In this document: piece by piece, positions 9,712-18,694 of the stretch | Layout: the number at the start of each line of letters is the position of its first letter | Position numbering within the stretch: position 1 is the first letter of the stretch | Notes under the pieces: model-generated | What the model was told of the DNA's origin: nothing | The model's input: only the letters and a program-made list of their open reading frames with translations | Database searches by the model: none | Position numbers and translations under genes: made by a program | Assembly: GCA_018064605.1 (NCBI GenBank) | Contig: JAGHUX010000022.1 | Coordinates: 1-49,800, forward strand | Source: Candidatus Limimorpha caballi | Lineage (GTDB): Bacteria > Bacteroidota > Bacteroidia > Bacteroidales > F082 | Direction of reading: 5' to 3' | DNA: 49,800 bases

Positions 9712-9719
9712 TATTTTTG
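9712..9719 (+). promoter_or_regulatory. -7 element (TATTTTTG) for the ROK gene
   Basis: TATTTTTG lies 22 nt before the ROK start. TTTG words at 9686 and 9691 could serve as the -33 element (spacing 22 or 17). Confidence 0.55.
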
Positions 9720-9741
9720 CGGAAATTTTAAAAAAAATATC

Positions 9742-10686
9742 ATGAATTACGCAATAGGGATTGATGTCGGCGGCACTAATACCGACATCGGGCTGGTCCG
9801 CGAGGACGGCAGGATTGTTGACAAGCTGAACCTGAAAACTAACGAATATTACGATGCGGAGCTTTACATCAGCGACATGGCGGCGAAGATCAAGGAGTTG
9901 ATGGGTCGCAATCAAGTTACTGACATTCAGGGTATTGGCATTGGTGCGCCGAATGGCAACACATATACGGGCAGCATCGACAAGGCGCCGAACCTGAATT
10001 TCAAGGGACAGGTGAAGCTGGCAGAGATGATGCGCGGTCACATCGACACGAAGGTGGTGGTCTCGAACGACGCCAACGCTGCGGCGGTGGGGGAGATGGT
10101 GTACGGCGGTGCCAAGAACCTCGACCATTTCATCACGTTCACGCTCGGCACGGGTGTGGGCAGCGGCATCATCATCGACCGCAAGCTCGTCCTTGGCTCG
10201 ACGAGCACGGCGGGTGAGCTCGGCCATTCGATCATCATCATGGGCGGGCGCAAATGCGGCTGCGGCAGGTGCGGCTGCCTTGAGACTTACACCTCGGCGG
10301 GCGGCATACGCCGCACGGCACTCGAGCTCATGGAGCAGAACCCGCTCTACAACGGCGTGCTGAGGAACATCGCGCCGGAGAACCTCACCTCCAAGATGGT
10401 CGGCGACGCCGCCAACGCAGGCGACCCGATAGGCCTTCAGACCTTCGAGAACGTCGGCACCATCCTCGGCGTGGCCATGGCCAACGCCGTCACGTTCTCG
10501 GCGCCGCAGGCCATATTCCTCATGGGCGGGCCCGTGCACGCGGGCGAAGTCCTGATGAGACCGCTCCGCAAGGCGTTCAACGAGAACCTGCTGAACATAT
10601 ACGAGGACACCGTCGATATCCGCGTGTCGGAACTCGCCGACAACGAGGTGGCGATACTCGGCGCAGCAGCGTTGATAAACATGTAA
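9742..10686 (+). CDS. ROK-family sugar kinase, glucokinase-like
   Basis: 314 residues. ROK proteins phosphorylate glucose or related sugars with ATP in the cytoplasm, or act as repressors when fused to an HTH; no HTH is present here, so a kinase is likely. Seen are the phosphate loop IGIDVGGTNTDIGLV (5-19), the catalytic Asp in VVSNDANAAAVGE, the second phosphate motif LGTGVGSGIII, the sugar-contact GELGHSIII and the zinc cluster CGCGRCGCLE. Glucokinase is the best guess; N-acetylmannosamine or N-acetylglucosamine kinase cannot be excluded. Monocistronic and divergent from ileS. Confidence 0.88.
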   Translation: MNYAIGIDVGGTNTDIGLVREDGRIVDKLNLKTNEYYDAELYISDMAAKIKELMGRNQVTDIQGIGIGAPNGNTYTGSIDKAPNLNFKGQVKLAEMMRGHIDTKVVVSNDANAAAVGEMVYGGAKNLDHFITFTLGTGVGSGIIIDRKLVLGSTSTAGELGHSIIIMGGRKCGCGRCGCLETYTSAGGIRRTALELMEQNPLYNGVLRNIAPENLTSKMVGDAANAGDPIGLQTFENVGTILGVAMANAVTFSAPQAIFLMGGPVHAGEVLMRPLRKAFNENLLNIYEDTVDIRVSELADNEVAILGAAALINM

Positions 10687-10788
10687 ACAGACGGGACTGT
10701 CGTCATCGGCTTTCTACGTCGGAAATACCATGTCGGTCGGGGTCATTCAGAAGACAGTTCCAAGAAAGGAGGTTGTCTTTTTCGGATG

Positions 10789-11691
10789 TCATCTGTTTCC
10801 GAAACACGATAAAATCCTTTTCACAATCTGTCCGAAGTCCGACGGCTTCGGCAGGTCTTCTTCGTCGGCCACCTCCGACATGTCTCGTCCTCGCAGCAGG
10901 TAACGCTCGGTGAACGTACCCGGCGTGATGCCCCATTTCTGGATGAACGTCTTGCGGCCTCTGTTCTTCTTGATTCGTTTCGTTGACTTGCAGCCGAAGT
11001 GATAAACCAGGCTGTTCCCGACCCCGATGAAGTCGCGGACACCGGCCTCCCACATCTTCATGCAAATGTCGGGGTCAGAATACATCCCCGGATGAAACTC
11101 TATGCTCATTCCGCCTATCAAGTCCCAGCAGTCGAGCGGCATGACATTGGGCGGCCACATGCTCCCGCGCCAGTCGTTGCGGCAGAGGCTGTCTTTCTCG
11201 TTCAACAAATCATCCTCGCGGAATGTCTCGATGTCGGCGCCGAAATCTCGTATCACGGCGCACGGATTGTCGCCCGACGGCTCGACGAGTGTGCTCGAAA
11301 TCATGTAATAATTATGAATGTCAGACTGACGGTCGGTCAGTTCGTTTATCTTTCCCAGAATCGGGACGTCCCAGTCGGGGAGAAAATACATGTCATCGTT
11401 GGCATACATGATGAATTTTGTCCTGACGAGGCTGCGGCAAGCGTTCAGAGCGTAGCAGATGCCGATGTTGCTGCTTGCGTATATGTGGTCAAAGCCATGA
11501 CTCTCAACCCATTTCTTGGTCCCGTCAACACCTTCGTTGACGGCGATGATGATCTGGTGTTCGTATGCCGAGTTCTTGATGATGCTGTTGACACAAACTT
11601 CAAGATATTTTAGGTTGTTCCATGTCGGAATTATTATCGAGAAGCAACAGTTGTCTTTCTTGGCACTTTCATTCTTTGTGAAACTAATCAT
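10789..11691 (-). CDS. Family 2 glycosyltransferase
   Basis: 300 residues. The N-terminal GT-A fold begins with SIIIPTWNNLKYLEVCV, and the nucleotide-sugar-binding acidic motif is YANDDMYF. A later SDPDICMKMWEAG segment matches the second acidic patch of GT2 enzymes. No membrane helices, so it is a cytoplasmic or peripheral enzyme that most likely extends a lipid-linked or LPS-type glycan. The start overlaps the stop of the upstream transferase by 4 nt, so the two act in the same pathway. Donor and acceptor are not predictable from sequence. Confidence 0.88.
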   Translation of the reverse strand: MISFTKNESAKKDNCCFSIIIPTWNNLKYLEVCVNSIIKNSAYEHQIIIAVNEGVDGTKKWVESHGFDHIYASSNIGICYALNACRSLVRTKFIMYANDDMYFLPDWDVPILGKINELTDRQSDIHNYYMISSTLVEPSGDNPCAVIRDFGADIETFREDDLLNEKDSLCRNDWRGSMWPPNVMPLDCWDLIGGMSIEFHPGMYSDPDICMKMWEAGVRDFIGVGNSLVYHFGCKSTKRIKKNRGRKTFIQKWGITPGTFTERYLLRGRDMSEVADEEDLPKPSDFGQIVKRILSCFGNR

Positions 11692-12449
11692 TTGTCTTTG
11701 TCCGTCAATTCTTTAAGTGTCTTATATTTCAACTTTGTAGTTTTGGCTGTGATACGGCAGATGTGCAGTCCGTCGGTGCCGTCGAGGAAGCCCAGCTGAA
11801 AGATGTAATGCTTGATGAAGGCGTAGATGGGAGAGAAGATGATGTTGAGGCCGGCGTTTCTCCTGCCTTTCATGAAATAATGTTTCCCGCGCATCAGGGC
11901 GAATTTGGTCATCTGTTTCTCGAAGTCTTCCGGTGTGTTGAACGAGTAATGCAGCATGTCGCCGCGCAGCAGGTTGTCTTTCGTCTCGGTTGTGAACTCT
12001 ATCGTCTCGTGGATCTCGCCTTTCCACTTGCCTACGTTCCTGTTCCATATCCTTATCTTCCTGTCGGGATACCATCCGCAGTGCCTTATCCAGTGCCCGC
12101 AGTAGTTCGTGAGGCGGTTCATGCTGAAGACATCGTGGTCGGTGCAGTCGGATTTCTTGAAGCTGGCGATTGATGCAGCCAACTTCTCCGACACGGCCTC
12201 GTCGGCGTCGATGGAAAGAATCCAGTCGTTCGATGCCAGGCTGTTGGCGAAGTTCTTTTGTTCTGAATAGCCCAGCCATTTCTGGCTGAAAAATCTCACT
12301 CCCAAGGTGTTGCAGATTTCCTCTGTCGAATCTGTTGACATTGAGTCGACGACGACTATCTCGTCCGCGATGTCCCTCACTGATTCGATGCAGCGTCGGA
12401 TGTTGCGTTCTTCGTTGAAGGTTATTATTATGACTGATAGTTTCTTCAT
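11688..12449 (-). CDS. Family 2 glycosyltransferase, WaaE/KdtX-like
   Basis: 253 residues. LSVIIITFNEERNIRRC and VDSMSTDSTEEI form the UDP-sugar site, and SIDADEAV is the DxD motif. The following WIRHCGWYPDRKIRIWN and GEIHETIE segments are typical of the WaaE-like branch that adds glucose to the inner core of LPS. A C-terminal hydrophobic region (IIFSPIYAFIKHYIFQLGF) likely contacts the membrane. It lies 24 nt after trkA in the nitrilase-trkA-GT-GT operon. LPS core synthesis is the most likely role. Confidence 0.88.
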   Translation of the reverse strand: MKKLSVIIITFNEERNIRRCIESVRDIADEIVVVDSMSTDSTEEICNTLGVRFFSQKWLGYSEQKNFANSLASNDWILSIDADEAVSEKLAASIASFKKSDCTDHDVFSMNRLTNYCGHWIRHCGWYPDRKIRIWNRNVGKWKGEIHETIEFTTETKDNLLRGDMLHYSFNTPEDFEKQMTKFALMRGKHYFMKGRRNAGLNIIFSPIYAFIKHYIFQLGFLDGTDGLHICRITAKTTKLKYKTLKELTDKDK

Positions 12450-12473
12450 CGGATGTTTGTGTGGAGTTGTTTT

Positions 12474-13814
12474 TTACTTGAACAGTCTTTCGATTTCCTT
12501 GACGGCGTCGGGCAGTGCGAGCACCACGACGCGGTCTTCGGCCTCGATTTGGAAGTCGCCGTTGGCGATGTAGCTCACCTCGCCTCTTATCACGCCGCCG
12601 ATGATGGCGCCGTCGGGGATTCTGAGTTTGTTGATGGGCCGCAGGGTGGCCGCGCATCCGTCGGGCACGATGAGTTCGATGATGTCGGCGTCGATGCCGC
12701 TGAGGCATTTGAGGGCGTAAACGTTGTCGCCGAGGGTGTAGCGCACCATGTAGCTCGCCGCGATGAGTTTTTTGTTGATGATGGTGTCGATGCCGATGTT
12801 CTGGGAGATGTCGATGTAGTCGATGTTCTCCACGAGTGCGATGGTCTTCTTCACGCCGTGCGCCTTGGCTTGCAGGCACGTGAGGATGTTGGTCTCCGTG
12901 TTGTCGGTGACGGCGATGAAGGCGTCAACGCTGTTGATGCCCTCTTCCTCGAGCATCTCCACGTTGCGTGCGTCGGCGTTGACCACCAGCACGTCCTGCA
13001 AGGTGTTCGTCAGCTCGTAGCAGCGGTCCTTGTCGTTTTCGATGATCTTGATGTCAACCTCGCTGGCGAGACGTTTCGCCGCGATGCGCCCCACGCGCCC
13101 GCCGCCGACGATCATCACGTTGCGGATGTTGTATTTCTGCTTGCCGCTGAGCATCATCAGCTCCTTGATGGCGTGCGGCTTCGACACGACATACATCATG
13201 TCGCCGGCCTTGAAGACGTCTTCGCCGTGCGGTATGAAGGTGTTCTGCCTCCGGTGGATGGCGATCGGGCGGAAGTCGAGGTGCTTGTAACTCTCGTAGA
13301 TCTCGTCGATGCTCTTGCCGATGATGGCGGCGTTCTCCTCGAGTTTCATCATGTACATCTCGAGTTTGCCGCCCGCGAAGCCGTAGGCCTCCGTCGCCGC
13401 GTTCTGTTTCAGCAGGGTGATGATCTCCGTCGCCGCGATGTCCTCCGGCGAGATGATGCCGTCGATGCCGAGGTCCTGGTATATGCGCCACGCTTCCTGG
13501 CTGAGGTTCTCCATGGTGTTGACGCGCACGATGACACGCTTGGCGCCGAGCTTCTTCGCCAGTATGCCGGTCAGGAGATTGATGTGTTCGTCGTGAAGCA
13601 CCGAGATCACGAGGTCGGCCCTCTTCACGTTGGCTTTCTGTAAAACCTTGATTGACGTGGAGTCGCCGGCGATGGCCATGAGGTCGGAGTGCGACTCGAC
13701 CTTCTTCAGCAGCTCCTCGTGTGGGTCAACGATGGTGATGTTGTGGTCGCTCCGCTCCAAAGCCTCCGCGAGATGCATCCCCACCTCACCGTCACCTGCA
13801 ATGATTATATTCAT
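12474..13814 (-). CDS. trkA: Trk potassium uptake regulatory protein TrkA
   Basis: 446 residues. This is the peripheral gating ring of TrkH-type K+ channels and binds NAD(H)/ATP. Two tandem RCK units are visible: Rossmann domain 1 starting IIIAGDGEVGMHLAEALE, a TrkA-C domain around residues 140-220, Rossmann domain 2 starting MIVGGGRVGRIAAKRLA and a second TrkA-C domain ending at the C-terminus. Its usual partner trkH is not adjacent in this window; the gene sits after a nitrilase (38 nt) and before two glycosyltransferases (24 nt). Confidence 0.95.
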   Translation of the reverse strand: MNIIIAGDGEVGMHLAEALERSDHNITIVDPHEELLKKVESHSDLMAIAGDSTSIKVLQKANVKRADLVISVLHDEHINLLTGILAKKLGAKRVIVRVNTMENLSQEAWRIYQDLGIDGIISPEDIAATEIITLLKQNAATEAYGFAGGKLEMYMMKLEENAAIIGKSIDEIYESYKHLDFRPIAIHRRQNTFIPHGEDVFKAGDMMYVVSKPHAIKELMMLSGKQKYNIRNVMIVGGGRVGRIAAKRLASEVDIKIIENDKDRCYELTNTLQDVLVVNADARNVEMLEEEGINSVDAFIAVTDNTETNILTCLQAKAHGVKKTIALVENIDYIDISQNIGIDTIINKKLIAASYMVRYTLGDNVYALKCLSGIDADIIELIVPDGCAATLRPINKLRIPDGAIIGGVIRGEVSYIANGDFQIEAEDRVVVLALPDAVKEIERLFK

Positions 13815-13852
13815 ATCATCTGTTTAATCCTAAATCCTAAAACCTAAAATTC
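13815..13852. repeat. Short low-complexity repeat CCTAAA
   Basis: The 38-bp space between the nitrilase and trkA genes consists mostly of TCCTAAA/ACCTAAA words (about five). Confidence 0.6.
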
Positions 13853-14635
13853 CTAAAACCTAAACCCGTCCCAGTCTCTCGCCACCGTGAAATAGTCCCT
13901 GAAGGCGTCGAGGTCTTCTTTCTTCAGTTCCGTGGTGAAGACGCATTCGCCGTCGTCGGCTTTCGCCAAGATGTGACCTTTGCCGTCAACAGCCATGCTG
14001 TGTCCGTCGTACACGATGCCGTCGCTGTCGGTGCCGACGCGGTTCACGCCGACCACAAACGCCTGGTTCTCAATGGCTCGCGTCGGGAGAATCACGTCCC
14101 ATATATACGCCTTCTTGCCAGGCCACTCGGCGGTGAAGACGGCGAGGTCGTACTCAAACCTCCCGTCCTTGAAAGTGTTGCGGTTCCAGACGGGGAAGCG
14201 GAGGTCGTAGCAGACGAATGGCCTGATGCGCCAGCCTTTGTACTCAACAGTGATGTTCTCCGTGCCGCCGTCGATGCCAAGCTCGCCGCCCATGGTGAAG
14301 GCGTGACGCTTGTTATAAACATAATATTCCCCGTCTGGTTTCATCCAAACGAAGGAATTATAGAATCTGCCGTCTTCCTTTGTGATGAACGAGCCGCAGA
14401 GCAGCGCGTCTATGTCTTTCGCGACAGCACGCATCCATCCCAAAGTCGGCGAGTCTTTTTCCAGATCCTCGGCGAAGACATCAGCATCGGCGGGAAACCC
14501 CGTGGTGAAAGTCTCCGGAAGTATAATGATGTCAGTGTCTTTCACGTCTTTCAGCATGTCTTCAAAATGCCTGAAGTTGCCTTCAGGGTCTCTCGAAATC
14601 ACATCACTTTGGACGCACGTTACTCTCAAATTCAT
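13853..14635 (-). CDS. Nitrilase-superfamily omega-amidase (YafV-like)
   Basis: 260 residues from the ATG at 14635; the longer open frame upstream is rejected because it crosses the promoter and lacks similarity. The carbon-nitrogen hydrolase triad is complete: Glu41 (LPETFTTGF), Lys109 (YNKRHAF) and Cys142 (FVCYDLRFP). Members of this branch hydrolyse alpha-ketoglutaramate or alpha-ketosuccinamate to the keto acid plus ammonia as metabolite repair. First gene of the operon with trkA and the glycosyltransferases; its promoter overlaps that of the divergent outer-membrane-protein gene. Confidence 0.88.
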   Translation of the reverse strand: MNLRVTCVQSDVISRDPEGNFRHFEDMLKDVKDTDIIILPETFTTGFPADADVFAEDLEKDSPTLGWMRAVAKDIDALLCGSFITKEDGRFYNSFVWMKPDGEYYVYNKRHAFTMGGELGIDGGTENITVEYKGWRIRPFVCYDLRFPVWNRNTFKDGRFEYDLAVFTAEWPGKKAYIWDVILPTRAIENQAFVVGVNRVGTDSDGIVYDGHSMAVDGKGHILAKADDGECVFTTELKKEDLDAFRDYFTVARDWDGFRF

Positions 14636-14658
14636 AAAAATCGCATTAAAAAAGTTGA

Positions 14659-14666
14659 CAAAGATA
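14659..14666 (-). promoter_or_regulatory. -7 element (TATCTTTG) for the nitrilase operon
   Basis: The minus strand reads TATCTTTG, 23 nt before the nitrilase ATG. It lies only 20 bp from the divergent -7 element at 14687, so the two promoters must overlap face to face. Confidence 0.55.
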
Positions 14667-14686
14667 ACACTTTTATTTTTTTTGCT

Positions 14687-14694
14687 TACCTTTG
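14687..14694 (+). promoter_or_regulatory. -7 element (TACCTTTG) for the OMP-exosortase pair
   Basis: TACCTTTGCAGCC is a full match to the Bacteroidota -7 box, 41 nt before the start of the outer-membrane-protein gene. Confidence 0.6.
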
Positions 14695-14735
14695 CAGCCA
14701 AAATAATTTTCAGATTTTCAAAAAAGTAACTAAAA

Positions 14736-15461
14736 ATGAAGAGGATAGCGTTTTTTTTGGTATTGATGGCGGTCATCTGCGGCGGCGTCAAGGCGCAGGG
14801 CAAGATGGAAATCAGATACGGACTGTTTGCCGGAGTGAATTTCTCGAACATGAAACTCGACGACGCCTTCGCGTTCGAAGGCACCATGTGGGACGATGTG
14901 TATGACGCGGAGAAGAAGATGCACGGATGCTTCCGCATGGGCGGGGTTTTCGAGGCGAAATTCAACAAGTCATTCGGCTTGCAGGCCGAGTTGTTTTACA
15001 ACCAGACAGGTTTCAACCAGAGATACAAATACACCGACACTGCCGGCGAGTGGGACTGCAAGGCGAAGACGAGCGTCCATGCCATGAGCGTCGGGCTTGT
15101 CGTGAAGGTGTGGCCTGTGAAGTGGCTGTCGGTTGACCTTGGCGCACAGCCGAACATAAATCTCTCCGTCGTGAAAAAGTCCGACAAGACTCTTGAAAGC
15201 CTTGAGAAACACGAGGCCTTCTCATATCTCGACGACGGGTACAGCGCCTTCAGCTTCGACGTGCTCGCAGGTCTGACATTCTATCCCTGGAAGAAACTCT
15301 TCGTGCAGGCGAGATACAACCTCGGCCTGACGAACACACTGAAGACCGACAACCCTCACTACGAATACATCGACCCGTTACATTCAAAGCTGTATCATAA
15401 TTTCACCGAGGCGACATCTGAAAACAGGACTTTCCAGATGTCGGTGGGTTTCTTATTCTGA
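14736..15461 (+). CDS. Outer-membrane beta-barrel protein (porin-like)
   Basis: 241 residues with a Sec signal peptide ending at about GGVKAQ (residues 1-21). Mature strands alternate polar and hydrophobic residues (EIRYGLFAGVNFSNM, LQAELFYNQTGF, FVQARYNLGLTNT) and the protein ends with a strand finishing in phenylalanine (FQMSVGFLF), a signature of BAM-inserted barrels. The size suits an 8-10-strand barrel of the OMP_b-brl_2 type. It is followed after 5 nt by the exosortase-like gene, so the two are co-expressed. Confidence 0.85.
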   Translation: MKRIAFFLVLMAVICGGVKAQGKMEIRYGLFAGVNFSNMKLDDAFAFEGTMWDDVYDAEKKMHGCFRMGGVFEAKFNKSFGLQAELFYNQTGFNQRYKYTDTAGEWDCKAKTSVHAMSVGLVVKVWPVKWLSVDLGAQPNINLSVVKKSDKTLESLEKHEAFSYLDDGYSAFSFDVLAGLTFYPWKKLFVQARYNLGLTNTLKTDNPHYEYIDPLHSKLYHNFTEATSENRTFQMSVGFLF

Positions 15462-15466
15462 AAAAG

Positions 15467-16051
15467 ATGACATTTACGGGGCTCAGGGAACTTTACGGTG
15501 ACAAACGCTACCAGACGTATTTCGATGTCGGGCTGTTCTTCGTGCTGATTTTCAGCTTTCATTTCCTGTATCTTTTCTGGAACGAAGTCGTCGGCTTCTG
15601 GCCGGTGAGAGGCGCTGTTGACAGGCTTTTCGTGTGGGCGTCGGCGTTGCTTTTCGACCAGAGCACGTGGACTCTCGAACACATTTTCAACATCGACATC
15701 CTGACGAAGGACCAGACGATCGTTTTCATGAATCATGAAAATTGGTGGTCGCACGTGACCGTGGCGCCGGAATGCACGAGCTTGAAGCAATGGCTTCACT
15801 GGCTTTTCCTGATGTTGATATTTCCGGGCCCGTGGAAACACAAGGCGTGGTACATCCCGCTCGGGCTGGTGGTGATAGAGTTCATCAATGTGGTGCGCGT
15901 TGTGGGCATCTCATTGTTTCTCATACGTTTCCCGCACGGTTTCGAGTTTGCGCACGACTACATCTTCAAGACGATGTTTTATGTCTTCATCTTCCTGATG
16001 TGGGTCATCTGGGTGGAATGCTTCCTCCACAGGAAAAAAAAGGCGTCTTAG
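15467..16051 (+). CDS. Exosortase/archaeosortase-family membrane transpeptidase
   Basis: 194 residues, polytopic (hydrophobic segments near 20-45, 108-120, 128-150 and 165-185). The catalytic triad of the exosortase family is in order: Cys103 in PECTSLKQW, Arg144 in NVVRVVGIS and His163 in FAHDYIFK. The small size suggests the minimal XrtF-like class known from Bacteroidota. Exosortases cleave C-terminal tripartite sorting signals and pass the protein to an acceptor; no PEP-CTERM-type substrate gene lies in this window. The tight link to the barrel protein upstream suggests a joint surface role. Its stop overlaps the convergent CLC stop by 4 nt. Confidence 0.8.
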   Translation: MTFTGLRELYGDKRYQTYFDVGLFFVLIFSFHFLYLFWNEVVGFWPVRGAVDRLFVWASALLFDQSTWTLEHIFNIDILTKDQTIVFMNHENWWSHVTVAPECTSLKQWLHWLFLMLIFPGPWKHKAWYIPLGLVVIEFINVVRVVGISLFLIRFPHGFEFAHDYIFKTMFYVFIFLMWVIWVECFLHRKKKAS

Positions 16052-17841
16052 TCGGCGGAAATCTCCCTCAGTGTCTCCTGGTAGGTGGTGAACACCTTTG
16101 CGCGTGAGAGGTAGCCGACGTATCTGCCGTCTTTGACCACCGGGATGTTGTATTTGCGCGACTCGTTGAATTTCTTCACTATGTCTTCCATCGACTCGTC
16201 GGGGTCTATCACGTACTGGGGCTTCACCATGATGTTCTCGATGAGGACGCAGTAGAGTTTGCGGTCGAACATTATGGGGCGGATGTCGTCGAAGAGGATG
16301 TGTCCTTTGAACATGCCGTCGCCGTCAACGACGGGGTAGATGTTTCTCGCCGACGACGCGATGAGCGGGATGAGGTCTTCGAGCGTGTCTTTCGGCCCGA
16401 TGGTGCTGAAGTTCGTCTCGATGAGGTTCGTCGCCGTCATCATGCTCAGGATGCTCTCGTCCTTGTTGAACGACACCTTGATGCCCTGTTTGGCGATGCT
16501 GTATGTGTAGATTGACTCTCTGAAGAAGATGCGGTTGACGGCGAGCGAGAGTGCCGACACTATCATCAGCGGCACCATCAGCGTGTAGCCGTTGGTTATC
16601 TCGGCGATGAGGAAGATGCCTGTGAGCGGGGCGTGCAGCATGGCGGCGATGAGGCCGCTCATCCCGACGAGGGCGAACTTGCCGACTTCGAGGTTTCCTA
16701 TTCCGAGATGGTTGACCGTCATCGCGAAGAGCATGCCCGTGGTGGCCCCGATGAACAGGGCTGGGGCGAAGGTGCCGCCCACGCCGCCGGCGGCGAAGGT
16801 GAGCGACGTGGCGAAGGCTTTCGCCAGGACGGTCACCAGAAGCACGATGAGCATCACCCACGGGAACGCGGTGTATCTCTCGAACATGGTGCCTCTGAAA
16901 ATTCCGGCGATGTCGCCGTTCAGCGACGACTGTATCGTCTCGTAGCCCTCGCCGTAGAGCGACGGGAAGACGTAGATTAGGACGCCGAGCGACAGCGAGG
17001 CGAGGCCGAAACGCAACAGCTGGTTGTCAATCTTCTTGAAACGCTTGTCGATGCTGAAATACACCCTCATGAAATATGCCGACACGAGGCCCACGACGAT
17101 GCCGAGACCCACGTAATACAGCGTGTTCGACGGGATGAACGACTCGTTGATGACGATGGTGTATTCGAAGGCCTTGCCGAGGAAGAAATACGACGTGAGT
17201 ATCGCCACGAATGCCGAGATGATGATAGGGATCAGCGCCGTCATCGAGATGTCAATCATGAACACCTCCATCGAGAAGATGACCCCGGTTATCGGGGCCT
17301 GGAATATCGACGCGAGCGCAGCCGCACCGCCCATGCCTATCAACACGTTGATCTGTTTCTGATTGAGCTTCAAAAGCCTGCCGAGATTCGAGCCGATGGC
17401 GCCGCCCGTTGACACCGACGGCCCTTCAAGTCCGACCGACCCGCCAAAACCCACCGTCAGCGCACTCGTGATGATCGACGAGAATGTGGTGTAAGGCTTC
17501 ACTATGCCTTTGTTGCGCGACAACGCATACAGCAGACCCGGAATCCCATGCCCGACCTCACGTCTGATGATGTATCGTATCGTCATGATTGTCAAAAAGA
17601 TACCAATCGCAGGCAGAATGAAGAACAGATAGTCGAAATATCGCTCCTCAGCCCTCATGGAAAAAAAGAAATCGCGTATCGTGTGGGTGAGAAATTTTAT
17701 CATGACAGCCGCCACACCCGCCAGAAATCCCGTCGGAATGGCAAGTATGATCATGAACCGCCTGTCTGATACATGTCTCAACCTCCACTCATTCAATGAC
17801 TTGAGAAGTCTTTTCGTTTTCAATTTCAATTTTTCACTCAT
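16048..17841 (-). CDS. CLC-family chloride channel/antiporter with CBS domains
   Basis: 597 residues. The CLC core (about 30-440) has GHGIPG, GFGGSVGLEGPSVSTGGA with the gating Glu in GLEGP, GGVGGTFAPALFIGA and the later anion-site helix near ITNGYTLM. A pair of CBS domains follows (about 455-590; STIGPKDTLEDL, VIDPDESMEDI), which bind nucleotides and tune transport. The residue that is Ser in GSGIP of E. coli ClcA is His here, as in many CBS-bearing prokaryotic CLCs. The presence of the gating Glu fits H+/Cl- exchange. The -7 element ends 4 nt before the ATG. Confidence 0.93.
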   Translation of the reverse strand: MSEKLKLKTKRLLKSLNEWRLRHVSDRRFMIILAIPTGFLAGVAAVMIKFLTHTIRDFFFSMRAEERYFDYLFFILPAIGIFLTIMTIRYIIRREVGHGIPGLLYALSRNKGIVKPYTTFSSIITSALTVGFGGSVGLEGPSVSTGGAIGSNLGRLLKLNQKQINVLIGMGGAAALASIFQAPITGVIFSMEVFMIDISMTALIPIIISAFVAILTSYFFLGKAFEYTIVINESFIPSNTLYYVGLGIVVGLVSAYFMRVYFSIDKRFKKIDNQLLRFGLASLSLGVLIYVFPSLYGEGYETIQSSLNGDIAGIFRGTMFERYTAFPWVMLIVLLVTVLAKAFATSLTFAAGGVGGTFAPALFIGATTGMLFAMTVNHLGIGNLEVGKFALVGMSGLIAAMLHAPLTGIFLIAEITNGYTLMVPLMIVSALSLAVNRIFFRESIYTYSIAKQGIKVSFNKDESILSMMTATNLIETNFSTIGPKDTLEDLIPLIASSARNIYPVVDGDGMFKGHILFDDIRPIMFDRKLYCVLIENIMVKPQYVIDPDESMEDIVKKFNESRKYNIPVVKDGRYVGYLSRAKVFTTYQETLREISAD

Positions 17842-17845
17842 GCCG

Positions 17846-17853
17846 CAAAAATA
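17846..17853 (-). promoter_or_regulatory. -7 element (TATTTTTG) abutting the CLC start
   Basis: The minus strand reads TATTTTTGCGGC followed by ATG; the element ends 4 nt before the start codon, predicting a leaderless or near-leaderless mRNA. Confidence 0.5.
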
Positions 17854-17899
17854 TAAAATGAATTTTGATTTCGCGTATTTTATTTAAAAAAAATTTCAC

Positions 17900-17907
17900 T
17901 AACTTTG
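17900..17907 (+). promoter_or_regulatory. -7 element (TAACTTTG) for xth
   Basis: TAACTTTGCGGG lies 16 nt before the ATG of the exonuclease III gene, in the short divergent space shared with the CLC gene. Confidence 0.6.
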
Positions 17908-17923
17908 CGGGCTGAATACAATC

Positions 17924-18688
17924 ATGAAAATAATCAGCTATAATGTGAACGGTATCAGGGCTGCCATATCCAAGGGTCTGTTGGATTGGATTGACGCAGT
18001 GTCGCCGGATGTCGTTTGCTTTCAAGAACTTAAGGCCACACCCGACCAGATCCCGCTCATGGAGATTGAGGCTGCCGGCTATCATCATTACTGGTTTCCG
18101 GCGCAGAAAAAAGGTTACAGCGGTGTCGGGATGCTCTCCAAAAAAGAACCCGACAAGGTGGTTTACGGCATGGACAACAAGAAATACGACGACGAAGGAC
18201 GTTTCCTCCGCGCCGACTTCGGTGGCCTTTCCGTTGTGAGCGTCTATCATCCGTCGGGGACGAGCGGCGACGAGCGACAGGACTTCAAGATGGAATGGCT
18301 CGGTTTCTTCCGCGCATACGTCAACGAACTGCGACTCACACGCCACGACATGGTCATCTCAGGTGACTATAACATCTGCCACGAGGCCATCGACATCCAC
18401 GACCCGGTCAGGAATGCCAACAGCTCCGGATTCCTGCCGGAAGAACGGCAGTGGTTCTCCGACTTCCTCGCCGACGGCTACACCGACAGCTTCAGGATGC
18501 TCAACAAGGAGCCGCATAATTATTCGTGGTGGAGCTACAGAGCCAACGCCAGAGCCAATAATAAAGGGTGGCGTATTGACTATCATATAGTTACAGATAG
18601 TTTGAAAGAAAAAATTTCGGATGTGGCGATATATCCGGATGCGGTGCATTCAGACCATTGCCCCATCATGGTTGAACTTAAATACTGA
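17924..18688 (+). CDS. xth: Exodeoxyribonuclease III
   Basis: 254 residues, normal length. AP endonuclease/3'-5' exonuclease of base-excision repair. Seen are the metal-binding KIISYNVNGIRA (2-13) and CFQELKA (catalytic Glu), GVGMLSKKEPDKV, the active-site GDYNICH, and the terminal HSDHCPI with the catalytic Asp-His. First gene of a three-gene operon; the VanX-like gene starts 6 nt after its stop. Confidence 0.95.
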   Translation: MKIISYNVNGIRAAISKGLLDWIDAVSPDVVCFQELKATPDQIPLMEIEAAGYHHYWFPAQKKGYSGVGMLSKKEPDKVVYGMDNKKYDDEGRFLRADFGGLSVVSVYHPSGTSGDERQDFKMEWLGFFRAYVNELRLTRHDMVISGDYNICHEAIDIHDPVRNANSSGFLPEERQWFSDFLADGYTDSFRMLNKEPHNYSWWSYRANARANNKGWRIDYHIVTDSLKEKISDVAIYPDAVHSDHCPIMVELKY

Positions 18689-18694
18689 TTTGTT

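Noticed and set aside
10687..10788. Terminator hairpin between the ROK and glycosyltransferase genes
   Set aside because: GGGACTGTC and GACAGTTCC could pair but are about 50 nt apart and have no T run next to them.
11722..12879. 385-residue frame across the glycosyltransferase/trkA junction
   Set aside because: Extremely Arg/His-rich composition typical of a wrong frame; it overlaps two well-recognised genes.
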